DNA of 64,000 bases from Tomocerus qinae (lineage: Eukaryota; Arthropoda; Collembola; Entomobryomorpha; Tomoceridae), in assembly GCA_020055645.1 (NCBI GenBank), contig CM034546.1:58900001-58964000 (forward strand), given 5' to 3'. The position numbers and the translations under genes were made by a program. The notes beneath the pieces are model-generated. The model saw nothing but the letters and a program-made list of their open reading frames with translations, was not told the origin of the DNA and did not search any database. Shown in pieces: positions 54,011 through 64,000 of this stretch. Numbering within the stretch: the first letter of the stretch is position 1; each line of letters starts with the position of its first letter.

Positions 54011-54194
54011 TGTAATATAACCTCAAGGTTAGGCAAGGTTATGCTAGGTTAGGCAAGGTAACAAATGTAGGTTATAATTTCTGAGGAGGTCTTGGTTATG
54101 TTGTTGATTACGCTAGGTAACCTAGGTTAGCTAGCTAAAGAATTGGCTAAAAATATGTGCCAAGGTGACCTCCGAACATGTAACATGATTAGGT

Positions 54195-54330
54195 TAAACT
54201 TAATTGTAGGCTTAATTAGGTTATACTTAATTGTAGGTTTAATTAGGTTATACTTAATTGTAGGTTTAATTAGGTTATACTGTGTTGTAGGTTTAATTAG
54301 GTTAAACTAAATTGTGAATGTCCTATGATT
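54195..54330. repeat. 28-bp tandem repeat
   Basis: About four copies of TTAGGTTATACTTAATTGTA plus 8 bp, inside the putative LTR. Confidence 0.85.
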
Positions 54331-54601
54331 GACTTTAGTTTAAATTGAATTGTAAAATGTCATGTGACTGTGTGTAAGTTGAAAATGTCATGTGATTGAG
54401 TTTATGTTGTAAATGCTTTGATGAATTGTAAATGTAATATCTATATGATTGAATTGTGTAAGTCTTAGTGTTACATTGTAAAAGTGGGGTAGTAGGGCGG
54501 TTGCTAGTACGTCGGCACCGACCCCTTATGCAAAATTGAATGTATTGAGTGTGTGTAATAAGAGTAGTTGGTCCCGGTGCTTGAACGTCCGCACTCGGGG
54601 G

Positions 54602-54609
54602 TATAAGTA
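54602..54609 (+). promoter_or_regulatory. TATA box of the putative LTR
   Basis: TATAAGTA, preceded by CACTCGGGGG and followed at about 30 bp by GAGCTCAGTCTTG, which fits an arthropod initiator (TCAGT). Confidence 0.5.
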
Positions 54610-54719
54610 TGAGCTCAAGTGAGAAGGAGCTCAGTCTTGTTCCAGATTTGCTCGCAGAAGTTTCTCTCTGAAGTCTCTCTCTTGGAAGTTCCTAGTTGTA
54701 GTGCCTTAGTGAATATTTC

Positions 54720-55040
54720 TGAGTTTTATACAAAATTAAGTTGCTAGCTAAATGCTAGCTAGAAATTTGTATAAATATTTTTTGAAGAGCACTTGGAACA
54801 TTTCTGAAATTTTATACAAAATTAAGTTGCTAGCTAAATGCTAGCTAGAAATTTGTATAAATATTTTTTGGAAGAGCACTTGGGACATTTCGGAGATTTA
54901 GTCAAATTAAGTTGCTAGCTAAATGCTAGCTAGAAATTTGGCTGAATATTTTTTGAAGAGCACTTGGGACATTTCTGAGATTTAGTGAATAATAACGGCT
55001 AGCTAAAAGCTAGCTAAATATTTGGCTAAACGGTTTGTGG
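54720..55040. repeat. Tandem array of stem-loop units, about 95-100 bp each
   Basis: Three to four units, each with GCTAGCTAAATGCTAGC at the centre flanked by ATACAAAATT and AAATTTGTAT, so every unit can fold into a hairpin. Units are joined by GAAGAGCACTTGG(A/G)ACATTTC. Confidence 0.9.
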
Positions 55041-55444
55041 AGTTCTTGGTGACCATTTGATTAAATGGGTTGTTTTGTATTTGTGAATTAATTAATGTCT
55101 TTTTGGTGAAATAAAGTGTAACTGAGTTTTGAGTGAATGAAGATAACGGGACTAGTGCATTTTTGATCATTGAGGAGAGAAGCATTATTTAAGAAAGAAA
55201 AATCCTTAAGTAGTAGTTGTATCTATTTAAGGTTGGTCCTTCGAGTAATTTTGAAACGTCTCTCTAACTTAGCAATACTAAGCTTGTGTTGCAAGTTAGC
55301 GTTAGTTACAGTCAAGAAGTGAATAGATTGGCTGTAATAGTAGGTCACAATAGGTAGTCTTTTGATCAGGTTAAGTTATAATGAATCAGACAAATTGGCA
55401 AATAGAATAAGTAATAAATGACAAATGTTAACCAATAATATGTT

Positions 55445-55890
55445 GAGAAAGGTGACCTAGTGAAATTATGTGTAGCTACCTTACCTGGAACTGTGAGCAT
55501 ATTGCCAATATATAGTAGTGTCATAATAATAACATGACTCTTTTAATGGCTATTTTTATTTTTTGCAATTGTTCATAAATATAAGATCAAATCATCGCAA
55601 ATTAGTTCGTCATCGTGGCAATACATTTGAGGCTTATAATAAAAATACTACAGGCATTTGTGACCATTGTAATATGAAATAAAATTGTTAGCACCAGAAC
55701 AATGAAAGGTAGTTGGAGATACTAAAAGCATGCATAGCCACAGTAAAAAGATCTAACTTAAGCACAGCAAGATAAAATGAAATTATTACTTCCACAAATA
55801 TAATAAATTTTACAAACGATGAATGCTTATAAATTTATTTAGTCATAGATTATATTAACACGTCTAAATATAATTATGGCATTTATTATA
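55445..55890. other. Intergenic, no gene seen
   Basis: AT-rich. The first bases (GACCTAGTGAAATTA, TAGCTACCTTAC) are an empty-site relative of the 48299 insertion locus. Confidence 0.35.
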
Positions 55891-56010
55891 TAATATAATG
55901 TTTATAAACACATTAGCATTCAAATAATGATGATATGGCAACGACATACGTAATGAAACATAATCTAAACCTTATGCTATTTACATATTATTTGTATATA
56001 ACTCTATACC

Positions 56011-56163
56011 AAGCAAGTATCCCTAAATTCAGAGGAAAAGACGATTTTTTTGTCAAAGAAGGTTAAAAATCCAAAAACTTTCCGCGCTTCACGCAAATAT
56101 ATAATCTTATGAATATATTTTGGTACGCCCATCCTTGATCAAATTCCTGGATACGTCCCTGCT
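56011..56163. mobile_element. CACGTATCCAG-family MITE, degraded copy
   Basis: AAGCAAGTATCCC at the left, TCCTGGATACGTCCCTGCT at the right and TTTTTTTGTCAAAGAAGG plus ATATATTTTGGTACGCCC in between, as in the copy at 16070. Confidence 0.7.
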
Positions 56164-56310
56164 TTATACTCCCTTTTAGCAGATCCATCCAGACTAGGAT
56201 GTCAAGGGACAACGATAATGTAAAAAAGTATATTAATAATATAACTTACTGTGACTAAGTAAGGTTTGGTACGTAAATCACTGCTTCAATTCACATTTAG
56301 TGATTCATTG

Positions 56311-58173
56311 TCACAAAGCAGAATTCTTTGTGCAAGGGGTAACCTTGTTTTTCCTACGTGAGCAGAAATTGCAAAGGATTCCATATAAATCCACAGACCA
56401 TAATTTTTCAAATAGAAATATGAGAAAACATCCAACAAGGAGACATCCATAAGCAATGAAAATTCTATTAATTTTCATCCACAAACTAATTCCTTTCGGT
56501 TCAACATTTTTGTTTTTACTTTCTGATTCAATTTTAATAAAACGGGATTCATATCGATCATGGTTTTCCCACATAATCAAGAATCCCTTTTCCATCAAGA
56601 GCTTCATAAACGAATAATATTCGTGCCTTAAACCACCTTTAAACAACCATGACACTTGAATTACATCGGCAACTTTTTTGGCAGTACTACATTTTTTGGT
56701 TGGTGAATAATTATGAAGATCCTGTATAAAGAAATGAGAATATTTCTTATGCAATAAAATAAACAGTTTTAGCCCAAATTTTCCTGTCAGAGCTTCGGCA
56801 TCTAAACTGTAAGGACTGAATTTCATTTGTCGATATGCTTGAGCCGAAAATTCCGTTTGCCAATTGTATTCATAAACACTGGTTTGTAACTTATCCAAGA
56901 TGTGATATTTCCTAAATATATAGGTACCATCATCTCCTTTTATATTATTTGCGATATCTACTTGATAGAAATATTTGAATCCATTATCAATTAATTCTTT
57001 AAAGTCGGTGAATATCTTTTTCTCTGATGTTGCAATAACTTCACTTGTTATAAATGTTTCATATTCAATTGAAATTAAAAAAGCCGTTATTAAAACTAAC
57101 GAAAACAGAAATTTTTGATTACTGTTAATACGCACTGATTGTCTCAATACAAAAGCTATTGTCGAAATCAAAATTAGTTCTACTTTTTTAAAAACAGAAG
57201 TCCGAATTTTCGATGTAAAAATTAAAATTGTATATGCCAAAGGAAACAGCAAAAGTATCGACGACCAACAATATTTGTCAAATGAATTCTCAAAAAGAAT
57301 AAAGAATGAAACATTATCAAAAAGTTCTTCATCTTCGCAATAAATAGGAATTAGTTGTCTATATAAAGACGTAACTGACAATCCATGCAAATGATGCGAT
57401 ATTCCAATGTACCGGCCACCTAAAAATATTGCTGAAAAATGGGTCGCCAGTAAAATTGAATTACCGTAGAGAGTCATATAAAATGCGGAAAAGTTATATT
57501 TCTGTGCAATTGTTTCCACAGCCCTGAATTCTATGGCACAATTAATATTAAATTTGGATATTATCCGGTATGTAGACTCTCTACAATTTGTAGCCTTAAA
57601 TATGTTAGAAGGGAAATTTCCCACTGCATAAACAGCTTGTCCAAAAAAGTTTTTGTTAATGTTATTCCAAATTATCTGCCACGAATTTTCTAAATAATGG
57701 GATGGAATTTGTATAAATTTTGGCGTTTCTGTTATATACATTTGAGTTGTGTAAATTACAATTTTTGCATTATATCTGACAGCGATATAATAAACACCAG
57801 CCATAGATTCCAGTTTCAAATACACTGAAATATCTTCAAACAGCTGGTGCTGCAATTTTCTATACAGTGGGTGTTCGGCATAGATAATTATAAATTGAGC
57901 AGTACGGCGATTTATTTCCCACCCAAAAAACGTACTTAAATCTACAAAAATTAAAAAATCTGGCTCAACAATAATATTAATGCTGCAATGGCTGTTGGTT
58001 AAGTCCCTTGGTTCTTGCTTATGGTTAGTTCCATTGGTTTCTAATCGCCAGAGCCAAGGATTTGCCCGCTCGTTTATGGGCTCCTTGACACAAACGCAAC
58101 TCAAGCTAGCAGATTTTTTAATATGCGCTTTGATAATGCTATGCGCCTTAAAAACTAGATTGCTTGTGTGCAT
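56311..58173 (-). CDS. Divergent ionotropic receptor, third module, N-terminus uncertain
   Basis: 620 codons open. From about residue 60 the sequence is IR-like: INIIVEPDFLIFVDLSTFFG, a first ligand-binding part, and TM1 about 305-330 (SSILLLFPLAYTILIFTSKI). Next come a pore segment and TM3 (FLFSLVLITAFLISIEYETF) followed by ITSEVIATSEKKIF, the usual post-TM3 entry to lobe S2. The last span is FIAYGCLLVGCFLIFLFEKLW, with a Lys/Arg tail. The first 55 residues look foreign and lie next to a foldback at 58345, so the natural N-terminus is probably elsewhere, perhaps the signal-peptide frame at 59564-59824. The gene may thus have a long repeat-filled first intron, or be broken. It stands head to head with the GR at 63007. 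A remnant of a close paralogue is at 41735. Confidence 0.72.
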   Translation of the reverse strand: MHTSNLVFKAHSIIKAHIKKSASLSCVCVKEPINERANPWLWRLETNGTNHKQEPRDLTNSHCSINIIVEPDFLIFVDLSTFFGWEINRRTAQFIIIYAEHPLYRKLQHQLFEDISVYLKLESMAGVYYIAVRYNAKIVIYTTQMYITETPKFIQIPSHYLENSWQIIWNNINKNFFGQAVYAVGNFPSNIFKATNCRESTYRIISKFNINCAIEFRAVETIAQKYNFSAFYMTLYGNSILLATHFSAIFLGGRYIGISHHLHGLSVTSLYRQLIPIYCEDEELFDNVSFFILFENSFDKYCWSSILLLFPLAYTILIFTSKIRTSVFKKVELILISTIAFVLRQSVRINSNQKFLFSLVLITAFLISIEYETFITSEVIATSEKKIFTDFKELIDNGFKYFYQVDIANNIKGDDGTYIFRKYHILDKLQTSVYEYNWQTEFSAQAYRQMKFSPYSLDAEALTGKFGLKLFILLHKKYSHFFIQDLHNYSPTKKCSTAKKVADVIQVSWLFKGGLRHEYYSFMKLLMEKGFLIMWENHDRYESRFIKIESESKNKNVEPKGISLWMKINRIFIAYGCLLVGCFLIFLFEKLWSVDLYGILCNFCSRRKNKVTPCTKNSAL

Positions 58174-58344
58174 GGCCTGTTTCCCTCTACTTCAGCTGAG
58201 AGGGAGATTACACTTATTACGTAGTGCATACGTTCACTCTGCCTCTTTCTTCCTTACGCTACGCGCAGCTTACTCTAGTGATTTTTGGCTTTAAAAAAAT
58301 TATTTTTGATTTGGCGTTTTCGTTTCCGGAGTGGGTTCCATTTT

Positions 58345-58676
58345 TGGCTAGATTTAGGCAGCGGGATCTCGTTGCCTCCGTTGCCCCCTCCCAAGTTGCC
58401 CCTAGTTCAGCCACTTAAACTATTATCTTTGCCATTTGCTTCCCGTTACTATTTCTGCCTCTTTTTTGACCTAAACCTAATTTAAAATGAGCATATTGCT
58501 TGTTATGCTTTAACAATAAAACAGTTTATTTTTTATTAGGTTAGGTCAAGAAAGAGGCAAAAATAGTGACGGGGACAATATAATAAAGTAATAGGTTAAG
58601 TGGCTAAGCAAGGGGCAACGGGGTAAGGAGCAACGGGGGCAATTGAGGCAACGAGATCCCGCTGCCTGAATCCAGC
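58345..58676. mobile_element. Foldback element, about 135-bp arms
   Basis: GGCAGCGGGATCTCGTTGCC and following text on the left, and its inverse on the right (GAGGCAACGAGATCCCGCTG), with repeated GGGGCAACGGGG-like text. The loop is about 60-70 bp. It lies between the IR body and its candidate first exon. Confidence 0.85.
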
Positions 58677-58689
58677 CCCATTTATATCC

Positions 58690-59563
58690 AAGATAAGTTA
58701 ATCTTCATTTATGTAATTGTATTTCAAAATTTTAATTTCTCAATCCCACGTTAGGTAAGCGCTAGGTGAATAATTAATTTATGAGGTTTTTCTTCATTAT
58801 TGCTACGTATATGTCTGTTTAAGTTGCCACAATTGGAAAAACGTTGTTAACATAAGCCACAAAAGTAAAGGTTTTGTATAAATGTTTAAAGAAGTTGTTT
58901 TGTCAAATAAATTACATTTATATAGTTTTTCACTAGTGTGGACAATAATATGAGCTTTTAGGCTCATATTATCGGGTTGGAAGTGGATTGAAAATAGATT
59001 TTTTAGAATTTGTAAGCGGTATTATATGCAGTTGCTCCTACCCCCTCCTTAAAATGTTGTACAATGTAAATGGATAGCCCCTTATTTCATCCAAATTTGC
59101 CCTTTTTTCGAAATCAATTTACCGATTACTGCACAGAGTGCCAAGACCAAAAACCAATAGATTTCATTTCCCAAATAGTGGTCTTTAATATACAGTTGGA
59201 ATTTTTCTTGGCACTCTGTGCGTTTAGAAATTATGAAGTTTCAAAAAATTTCGATTATTTTTGAAAAAAATTGAAAATCTTTTAGGTATTTTACATTTTC
59301 GGGTTCTTGAAAGTCACAAATTATTAGTGAATACCTAACACTAAGGTACTTGTGAGTTATTCCCGTTTTCTATCACTGGAAGAGTGTTTTTCAAAAAAAT
59401 TTCGAAATTTTAGGATGAAATCGAAAATCAGATTTCTCGATCAATTTTTAACCTAGAACACCCAGATTTTTTGCAAATGGGCTAAAATTCCTCCCTTCTT
59501 CATTTAATGATTGTTATTTTGGGAATGGCGGGACATCAAAAATCAACTATTTGAATTTAGCTA
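58690..59563. other. Repeat-derived DNA in the possible IR first intron
   Basis: No gene. AGCCCCTTATTTC at 59076 resembles AGCCCCTTATCTC at 59578 in direct orientation, hinting at an inserted segment between them. Confidence 0.35.
59131..59221. repeat. 16-bp perfect inverted repeat, 59-nt loop
   Basis: GCACAGAGTGCCAAGA and TCTTGGCACTCTGTGC. Confidence 0.85.
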
Positions 59564-59824
59564 CTAATGGCTGGAAAGCCCCTTATCTCTTCCGAAATGG
59601 GTTGAGTTATAATTCCAAGTAGCAATTGTCCACGGCTGAGAGTTTTGATTAGACAACAAAAACGTTTCTCCCATTAATTTAGATCCCTCGAATAAAATCA
59701 TATTGAAATCACAATGCTTTAACAGAGAAAGATTCCTAAAGCTTTTAACTTGTAAAACATTGTTCAAAGAAAATAATAGTGTCCATAATAATATGATATT
59801 TTGGCTCACTGTTGAGTGATACAT
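59564..59824 (-). CDS. Candidate first exon of the third-module IR
   Basis: From the ATG at 59824, about 86 codons: a signal peptide (ILLWTLLFSLNNVLQVKSF) followed by LLKHCDFNMILFEGSKLMGE and SQPWTIATWNYNS, in the style of an IR N-terminal region. The frame then runs into TAG. Its strand, position 1.4 kb upstream of the receptor body and missing signal peptide there all suggest it belongs to the gene at 56311. The exact donor could not be fixed. The ATG context recurs at about 50190. Confidence 0.5.
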   Translation of the reverse strand: MYHSTVSQNIILLWTLLFSLNNVLQVKSFRNLSLLKHCDFNMILFEGSKLMGETFLLSNQNSQPWTIATWNYNSTHFGRDKGLSSH

Positions 59825-60014
59825 TTTGATAAAATAATTAATCCTATGCTCTATGATTAACACAATATGGCATGTTGTGGTCTTGGAAATAGCAGAAAAG
59901 TAAATGAAACTGTACGAGTATTCAAATTACAAAATTAAATGTAGTGAAGTTATATTCAATTGTAATAGGTGAGTTATTTTTCGGAATTAACAATATAGAA
60001 TTCATTAGACATTC

Positions 60015-61290
60015 GCCGTCTAGTAATAGGACCAGAACAATATTCGAATATTTAATGTCCGGTAGATTAAACAGAAAAACGATAACACTATAGAATTACT
60101 TTGTTAACGATGATTCACACTAAACGATATACTCATGGATGTTATACTTGCCAAGAGTTCCAAGAAATTTAGATTTAGAGAGGTCTATTTTCTTCCAGGT
60201 ATTTTCACCCGCAGCCGAAATGGACACTATCAATTTCCACATAACATAATATTATAGATATAATAAAATATTCGTCCTACAAATATGATTTGTAATGTGC
60301 CTGTCGTGTTCGTCTTGAATAATATGTATCAAATATTACTCACCAAACAAACCACGTAAGTATAGTTTAATATTTGTTACGTTCCAGCCTATATGGAACA
60401 CCTAGACATTTTGGTTAGCGTCAAGGAACAAAAAAGGACCATTTTTGCCTTTTTTAAAAAGGTATAGGAGTAAAATTTATAAAGAGCAGTCCATTTATGC
60501 CTTTTTTGATTTAGCAGCAGCGGCGGATTTTGCTTCATTTACTTCCACTTTACGTGTAAATAAGGTAAAAAAGACTGCTTTTAAAAAAATGTACATTTTT
60601 ACTTTTTTGTAAAAAACCTTTTTGTTACCTTTTGTTAGAGTAGACTAATAGTGCTCAAGCTCAAGTGACCATAGTAAGCTTTCTTTCACTATTAAATTGT
60701 AGGTCAGAATAGGTATTTATTTGATCTTTATAATAGATCAGACAAAGTTGGCAAATAGAAAAAGTAAATGAAAAACGTTAACCAATATATAATATGTGGA
60801 GAAAGGTGACCTAGTGAAATTAGATAGGCACTAGTACTGTGAGCATATTGTCAATATTATAGTATCATAATAACATGAGTCTTTTATGGCTATATGGACC
60901 AGAAAAATATTCGAATATTTAATGTCCTGTTGATTAAACAGAAAACCGATAACACTATAGAATTACTAAGTTAACTATGATTCACACTAAATGATACACT
61001 CATGGACTCATGGACATGGATGTTATACTTGCTAAGAGTTCCAAGAAATTTAGTTATAGGTACCTAACACAGTCTCTGTCTATTTTCTTCCAGGTATTTT
61101 CACCAGCAGCCGAAATTGACGCTCTCAATTTCGACATAATATTATAGGTATAATAAAAATAATAAAATATTCGTTCTACAAATATGATTTTTAACAAGTA
61201 CCACCACCAAGACTCACCATACCACGTAAGTATAGTTTCATATAGTTTAATACAGTTCCTGCCTATGCCTATATGGAACACTTTTGTTTA
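60015..61290. repeat. Dispersed repeat units, copies 2 and 3, with interposed host repeat
   Basis: 60015-60480 and 60895-61290 match 50390-50880. Between them, 60430-60640 is the uninterrupted form of the segment that the LINE at 50890-53345 split (GCAGTCCATTTATGCC, TTTGATTTAGCAGCAGCGG). Short frames here are not called. Confidence 0.75.
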
Positions 61291-61299
61291 CCAACAACG

Positions 61300-62208
61300 G
61301 TGCTCATATTAGTAAACTTTCTGTCACTTTTAAATTGTAGGTCAGAATAGGTACTCATTTGGTCCGGTTGGCGAATAGAATAAATAAATGAATTATTTCA
61401 ATGGCTAGTTTTATTTTCTGCAATGAAAGTTAAGACAATTGACCCAAAGGATTTCTAAGCAATGTAATCGAAGTTAGAGTGGCATATTTGGACAATGAAG
61501 TATTGTATTAGCGAATAAATGGATGAACGAGGGAATAATTGAAGGCATGTATTGCTCATGGTATGCTTACCTGTACACAAGGCAATTTCATGTGCATTAT
61601 TATGATAAATTCACAAGAACCGTCATGTCTGCATACACCATAAAATGCTTGCAATATTTTCATCGTTCTTGTATTTAACAAGAAGACACTATAAATCGTC
61701 GCGCGTCGTTGGCAATAGGTCATTCCCAGAAGGCTTATATGTACACAATAACACTACAACACCAAATTAGTACCTACTACCTATTATGTCTGTAATATGT
61801 AGTGGGGATTGGGGATATTTGCACTAAGCGTCAATTATTCTGGCTTAGCTGTCGAAAAGTTATCAACAATGGATTAAAACGCTAGAATTGCGAATTTTTT
61901 ACAGTTCAAATTGCTTCACATAAAGCAATTCATCAGAAATAACGTTCTTCCATGCCGACAAGGGGAGTCGTCAAGACAGCGCATTTGTCTAATACATGCA
62001 CCCAAAGCAATTCATTAGCGGTAATACAATACACAAAACAGAGTTAGTTATCCGGGACAGCCTTGTTCTATATTACACATAACATAAAGAAAAACCGATT
62101 CATCATCAGTAGACAATTACTCAGACAACAAGTACTATGACTATATTTGCAGTGGAATTTTGGAAGCGGAATGCCTTTTATGTGGATCTACACCTAATGC
62201 CTATTTTT
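61300..62208. other. Intergenic, no gene seen
   Basis: AT-rich with GCAATTCAT(C/T)AG-type short repeats near 61925-62020. No coding structure. Confidence 0.35.
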
Positions 62209-62213
62209 AGCTT

Positions 62214-62552
62214 ACCCAAGCTGCAAGATTTTGTGCTGGCCCTTTACCGTGTTTGTCCGCTGGGGCTGCAATGGTCCATTGTCGGGAAATTGGCCCCATA
62301 CGGGGCCAATGAGTTACCGCACAGTGGCCCAGGAATGGCGTGGCGGGCAAAAGGTCTTACAGCCAAAGCTGGCCCACGGACGGCATATAGTCGGCAAAGA
62401 GTTGGCAACAATTTTAAAGGCACTTCCTAAGATTTTTAGAAAGCGCCACCGACAAGTTCGAATTCCTCATGGTCGATTTAGTGGGAACCAATAATAATAT
62501 TTTTGGCCGATACAGGGCCGATATAGGGCCAATTTTATTTTGCAGCTTGGGT
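62214..62552. mobile_element. MITE, 339 bp, 5-bp TSD
   Basis: Begins ACCCAAGCTGCAAG and ends TTGCAGCTTGGGT; AGCTT flanks both sides (62209-62213, 62553-62557). GGCCC-rich interior (GGCCGATACAGGGCCGATAT). No protein. Frames through it are artefacts. Confidence 0.85.
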
Positions 62553-62559
62553 AGCTTAA

Positions 62560-63003
62560 TGGATTATGTCTATACAATCTGTACATTGCAACATAATAAT
62601 GTATTGGTTTAGAATAATACAATTAATTTTAATAAATTTGGTATATTTTAATTGGGAGAATGTAGTACTGTATAGTTATTTATATTTACATACTAAATAC
62701 GAAATAGACAAACGATGGAATAGGGTTGATCATTTATACTTCATTTCGCCAATTTTATTAGGTAGGTGTTAAGGTGGCAGTGTATCTTAGTAATTACATA
62801 AATTATTGCTAAATTAGCTAAATTGGTTTGTTATTTTATTCAATCAAGGAATATTAATGTAATACAACGTAATTATAAAATTTAATTAGTAGTGGTAATA
62901 TCAAACAGTAGTAACAGTAGTAATTAGAGTAAATTAACTGAATAACTTCATGAAACTCCTATAAAAATAAAAAGTCCGATGTTAATCATTCACTTATAAG
63001 TGT
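62560..63003. other. GR upstream region
   Basis: AT-rich intergenic DNA with TAGTAGTGGTAATA-type short repeats. It probably includes the promoter of the gene at 63007, but no clear TATA box was chosen. Confidence 0.3.
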
Positions 63004-63006
63004 ATG

Positions 63007-64000
63007 ATGTCTGACTTACATAGTCTTCTCAGGTTGTTGCTAGGAATCAGTGTTTTGGGTTACCTACCATTAGAAATTAGGGCAAATAGAAGTCTGAGAA
63101 TAAATTATATCAGCTGGAAAGGAATTTTTCGAATTTTATCAGTCGCCGTTCATTTATTTACAGCAAACTGTTATATTTTAAATTTAATCGCATTTTATGA
63201 ATTTGCTCGACATACAAAAAGTGAGGAAAGAAGGTTTCAAGGAACAATTACATCAGTACTGTCGTTTCTTTTATATTTTTCGGGCAATTGCTATTACATA
63301 ATTTGGTTTTTCATGAGTCATAATGTCGTTAAATATTGGAATAAAATTACTTCACATGACATTGTGTTTTCTATCAAAACTAATTCTAAATATTGGACAA
63401 ATTCTAGTTTCATTACTTTAGTAATAGCTTCTTTTTTGAATTTGTGTGTGAAAATTAGCGTTTCGTTATGGCTTAGCAGATTTATGCTCTATAATCGTAA
63501 TTTATTCAGCAAATTTCTTAATTTGGGTAATACGACTCCGTGGAGTGTGTCCTTAACTCAAAATGTAGACACTGCGTTTGCGTTGGTGGTTATTCATATA
63601 ACGCATTTGCATTTTGCTGATTCTTTTATGGTAATTATGGTTGCCATTCTTTCTTTGATTTTATCAACACGAATAAATGAAATAAATACAAAAATAAAAA
63701 GTGAAATGGCCATGTTTACAAAAAATTTGGATTCGGTGGTTCTGTGGAATATTTCTAAAATTAATTTCCGAGGCGAAAACATTGATTTGCATTCTATGTA
63801 TCTTACAGCCGATGTCAGTAGTCAATTAAATTCATTGGTGGAGATATTTCACGTTTTAAAAGCAGCAGCTGAGTGTTTTTTAGTTTTCTACATGTTAAAT
63901 TTTAGTCTTTCGTCATGTGCACTTCTATTTTATTCTGTTGCCTACTTTTCACAAGTTACTGTGTTGAAAATACTAATTTTTTCAATTTTTCTTCTCGCAA
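63007..64000 (+). CDS. Gustatory-receptor-family chemoreceptor, copy 3 (partial, runs off the window)
   Basis: 331 codons are open to the window edge. The start MSDLHSLLRLLLGISVLGYL aligns with MSDLHCLYKLLLGISVLGYL and MSDLQSLYKLLLGISFLGYL of the other two copies, so I prefer 63007 over the ATG one codon earlier. Six hydrophobic segments follow in the same order, including IIWFFMSHNVVKYWNKI and TPWSVSLTQNVDTAFALVV. It is the most diverged of the three. The expected exon 1 end and the TYhhhhhQF exon lie outside the window. It is paired head to head with the minus-strand receptor at 56311. Confidence 0.88.
   Translation, partial: MSDLHSLLRLLLGISVLGYLPLEIRANRSLRINYISWKGIFRILSVAVHLFTANCYILNLIAFYEFARHTKSEERRFQGTITSVLSFLLYFSGNCYYIIWFFMSHNVVKYWNKITSHDIVFSIKTNSKYWTNSSFITLVIASFLNLCVKISVSLWLSRFMLYNRNLFSKFLNLGNTTPWSVSLTQNVDTAFALVVIHITHLHFADSFMVIMVAILSLILSTRINEINTKIKSEMAMFTKNLDSVVLWNISKINFRGENIDLHSMYLTADVSSQLNSLVEIFHVLKAAAECFLVFYMLNFSLSSCALLFYSVAYFSQVTVLKILIFSIFLLA

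Larger units (their letters stand above)
53555..55339 (+). mobile_element. Putative solo LTR, 1.8 kb
   Basis: Compared with related flanks at 60700, extra DNA starts after AAATTGTAG and ends before GTAGGTCA; GTAG flanks both sides. The insert starts TTGTTGTCGATTCC and has LTR-like order: a TATA box GGTATAAGTATGAG at about 54602, an Inr-like CTCAGTCTTGTT 30 bp on, and AATAAA at 55110-55115. No gag-pol is present. It contains three internal repeat arrays. BEL/Pao-type ends are possible. The solo-LTR reading is inference. Confidence 0.6.

Noticed and set aside
61054-61281. 75-codon minus-strand frame
   Set aside because: Falls in the dispersed repeat shared with 50390 and 60015, where the frame is not kept.
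62456-62470. tRNA B-box-like GTTCGAATTCC
   Set aside because: No A box or cloverleaf around it; it lies inside a MITE with a clear TSD.
62137-62494. Two overlapping frames of about 90 codons
   Set aside because: They cross the MITE at 62214-62552 and its ends; composition follows the GGCCC repeats.

Overview
The window is eukaryotic nuclear DNA. It is AT-rich, its genes have GT-AG introns, and it is full of transposons. Gustatory-receptor-type and ionotropic-receptor-type chemoreceptors together point to an arthropod, probably a hexapod. A springtail or similar basal lineage is my guess and the sequence does not prove it. No rRNA, tRNA, CRISPR or bacterial operon structure was seen.

Region 1 (1-24.5 kb) is a cluster of small secreted-protein genes. 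Two single-exon genes (1731-2018 and 22301-22582) encode about 95-residue secreted proteins with a pattern faintly like one beta/gamma-crystallin motif pair. Four three-exon genes (3871-4374, 8119-8610, 10639-11383, 23308-23784) were assembled here from splice signals. They encode precursors of 97-111 residues: a signal peptide, an acidic pro-region with a conserved RRPQ block, and one six-cysteine domain of pattern C-X6-C-X5-CC-X3-C-X10-C, the inhibitor-cystine-knot pattern. The cluster grew by segmental duplication (8.8-11.8 kb matches 17.0-17.8 plus 22.8-24.2 kb). One copy was then split by a complete Transib DNA transposon (11912-15627, TSD AGTGG, RAG1-related transposase). The other was split by a full-length non-LTR retrotransposon (18099-22233, perfect 16-bp TSD), whose two ORFs lie in one frame separated by a single TGA. 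A stretch at 6924-7247 interleaves two unrelated sequences and is probably an assembly blend.

Region 2 (24.5-29 kb) has no intact gene. It holds a 1.1-kb near-perfect palindrome (26435-27551) and a second foldback element (28311-29047) that cuts off the remains of an ionotropic-receptor gene.

Region 3 (29-64 kb) is a chemosensory array. A head-to-head module, ionotropic receptor on the minus strand and gustatory receptor on the plus strand 2-3 kb apart, occurs three times: 29.0-34.0 kb (receptor 1 reduced to its first exon piece, GR intact), 35.2-41.4 kb (both intact) and 56.3-64 kb (IR interrupted, GR running off the window). Between the second and third modules lie an IR C-terminal remnant, a diverged two-exon GR-like receptor (42630-44180), a 63-residue secreted four-cysteine peptide gene (46015-46295) and decayed copies of IR flanks. 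Many insertions are nested here: a TIR element with an 8-bp TSD (48299-49210), a 5'-truncated LINE (50890-53345), a putative solo LTR with an array of stem-loops (53555-55339), a foldback (58345-58676) and a small MITE (62214-62552).

Taken together, the window is a fast-evolving accessory region of secreted cysteine-rich peptides and chemoreceptors, expanded by local duplication and rearranged by recent transposition.
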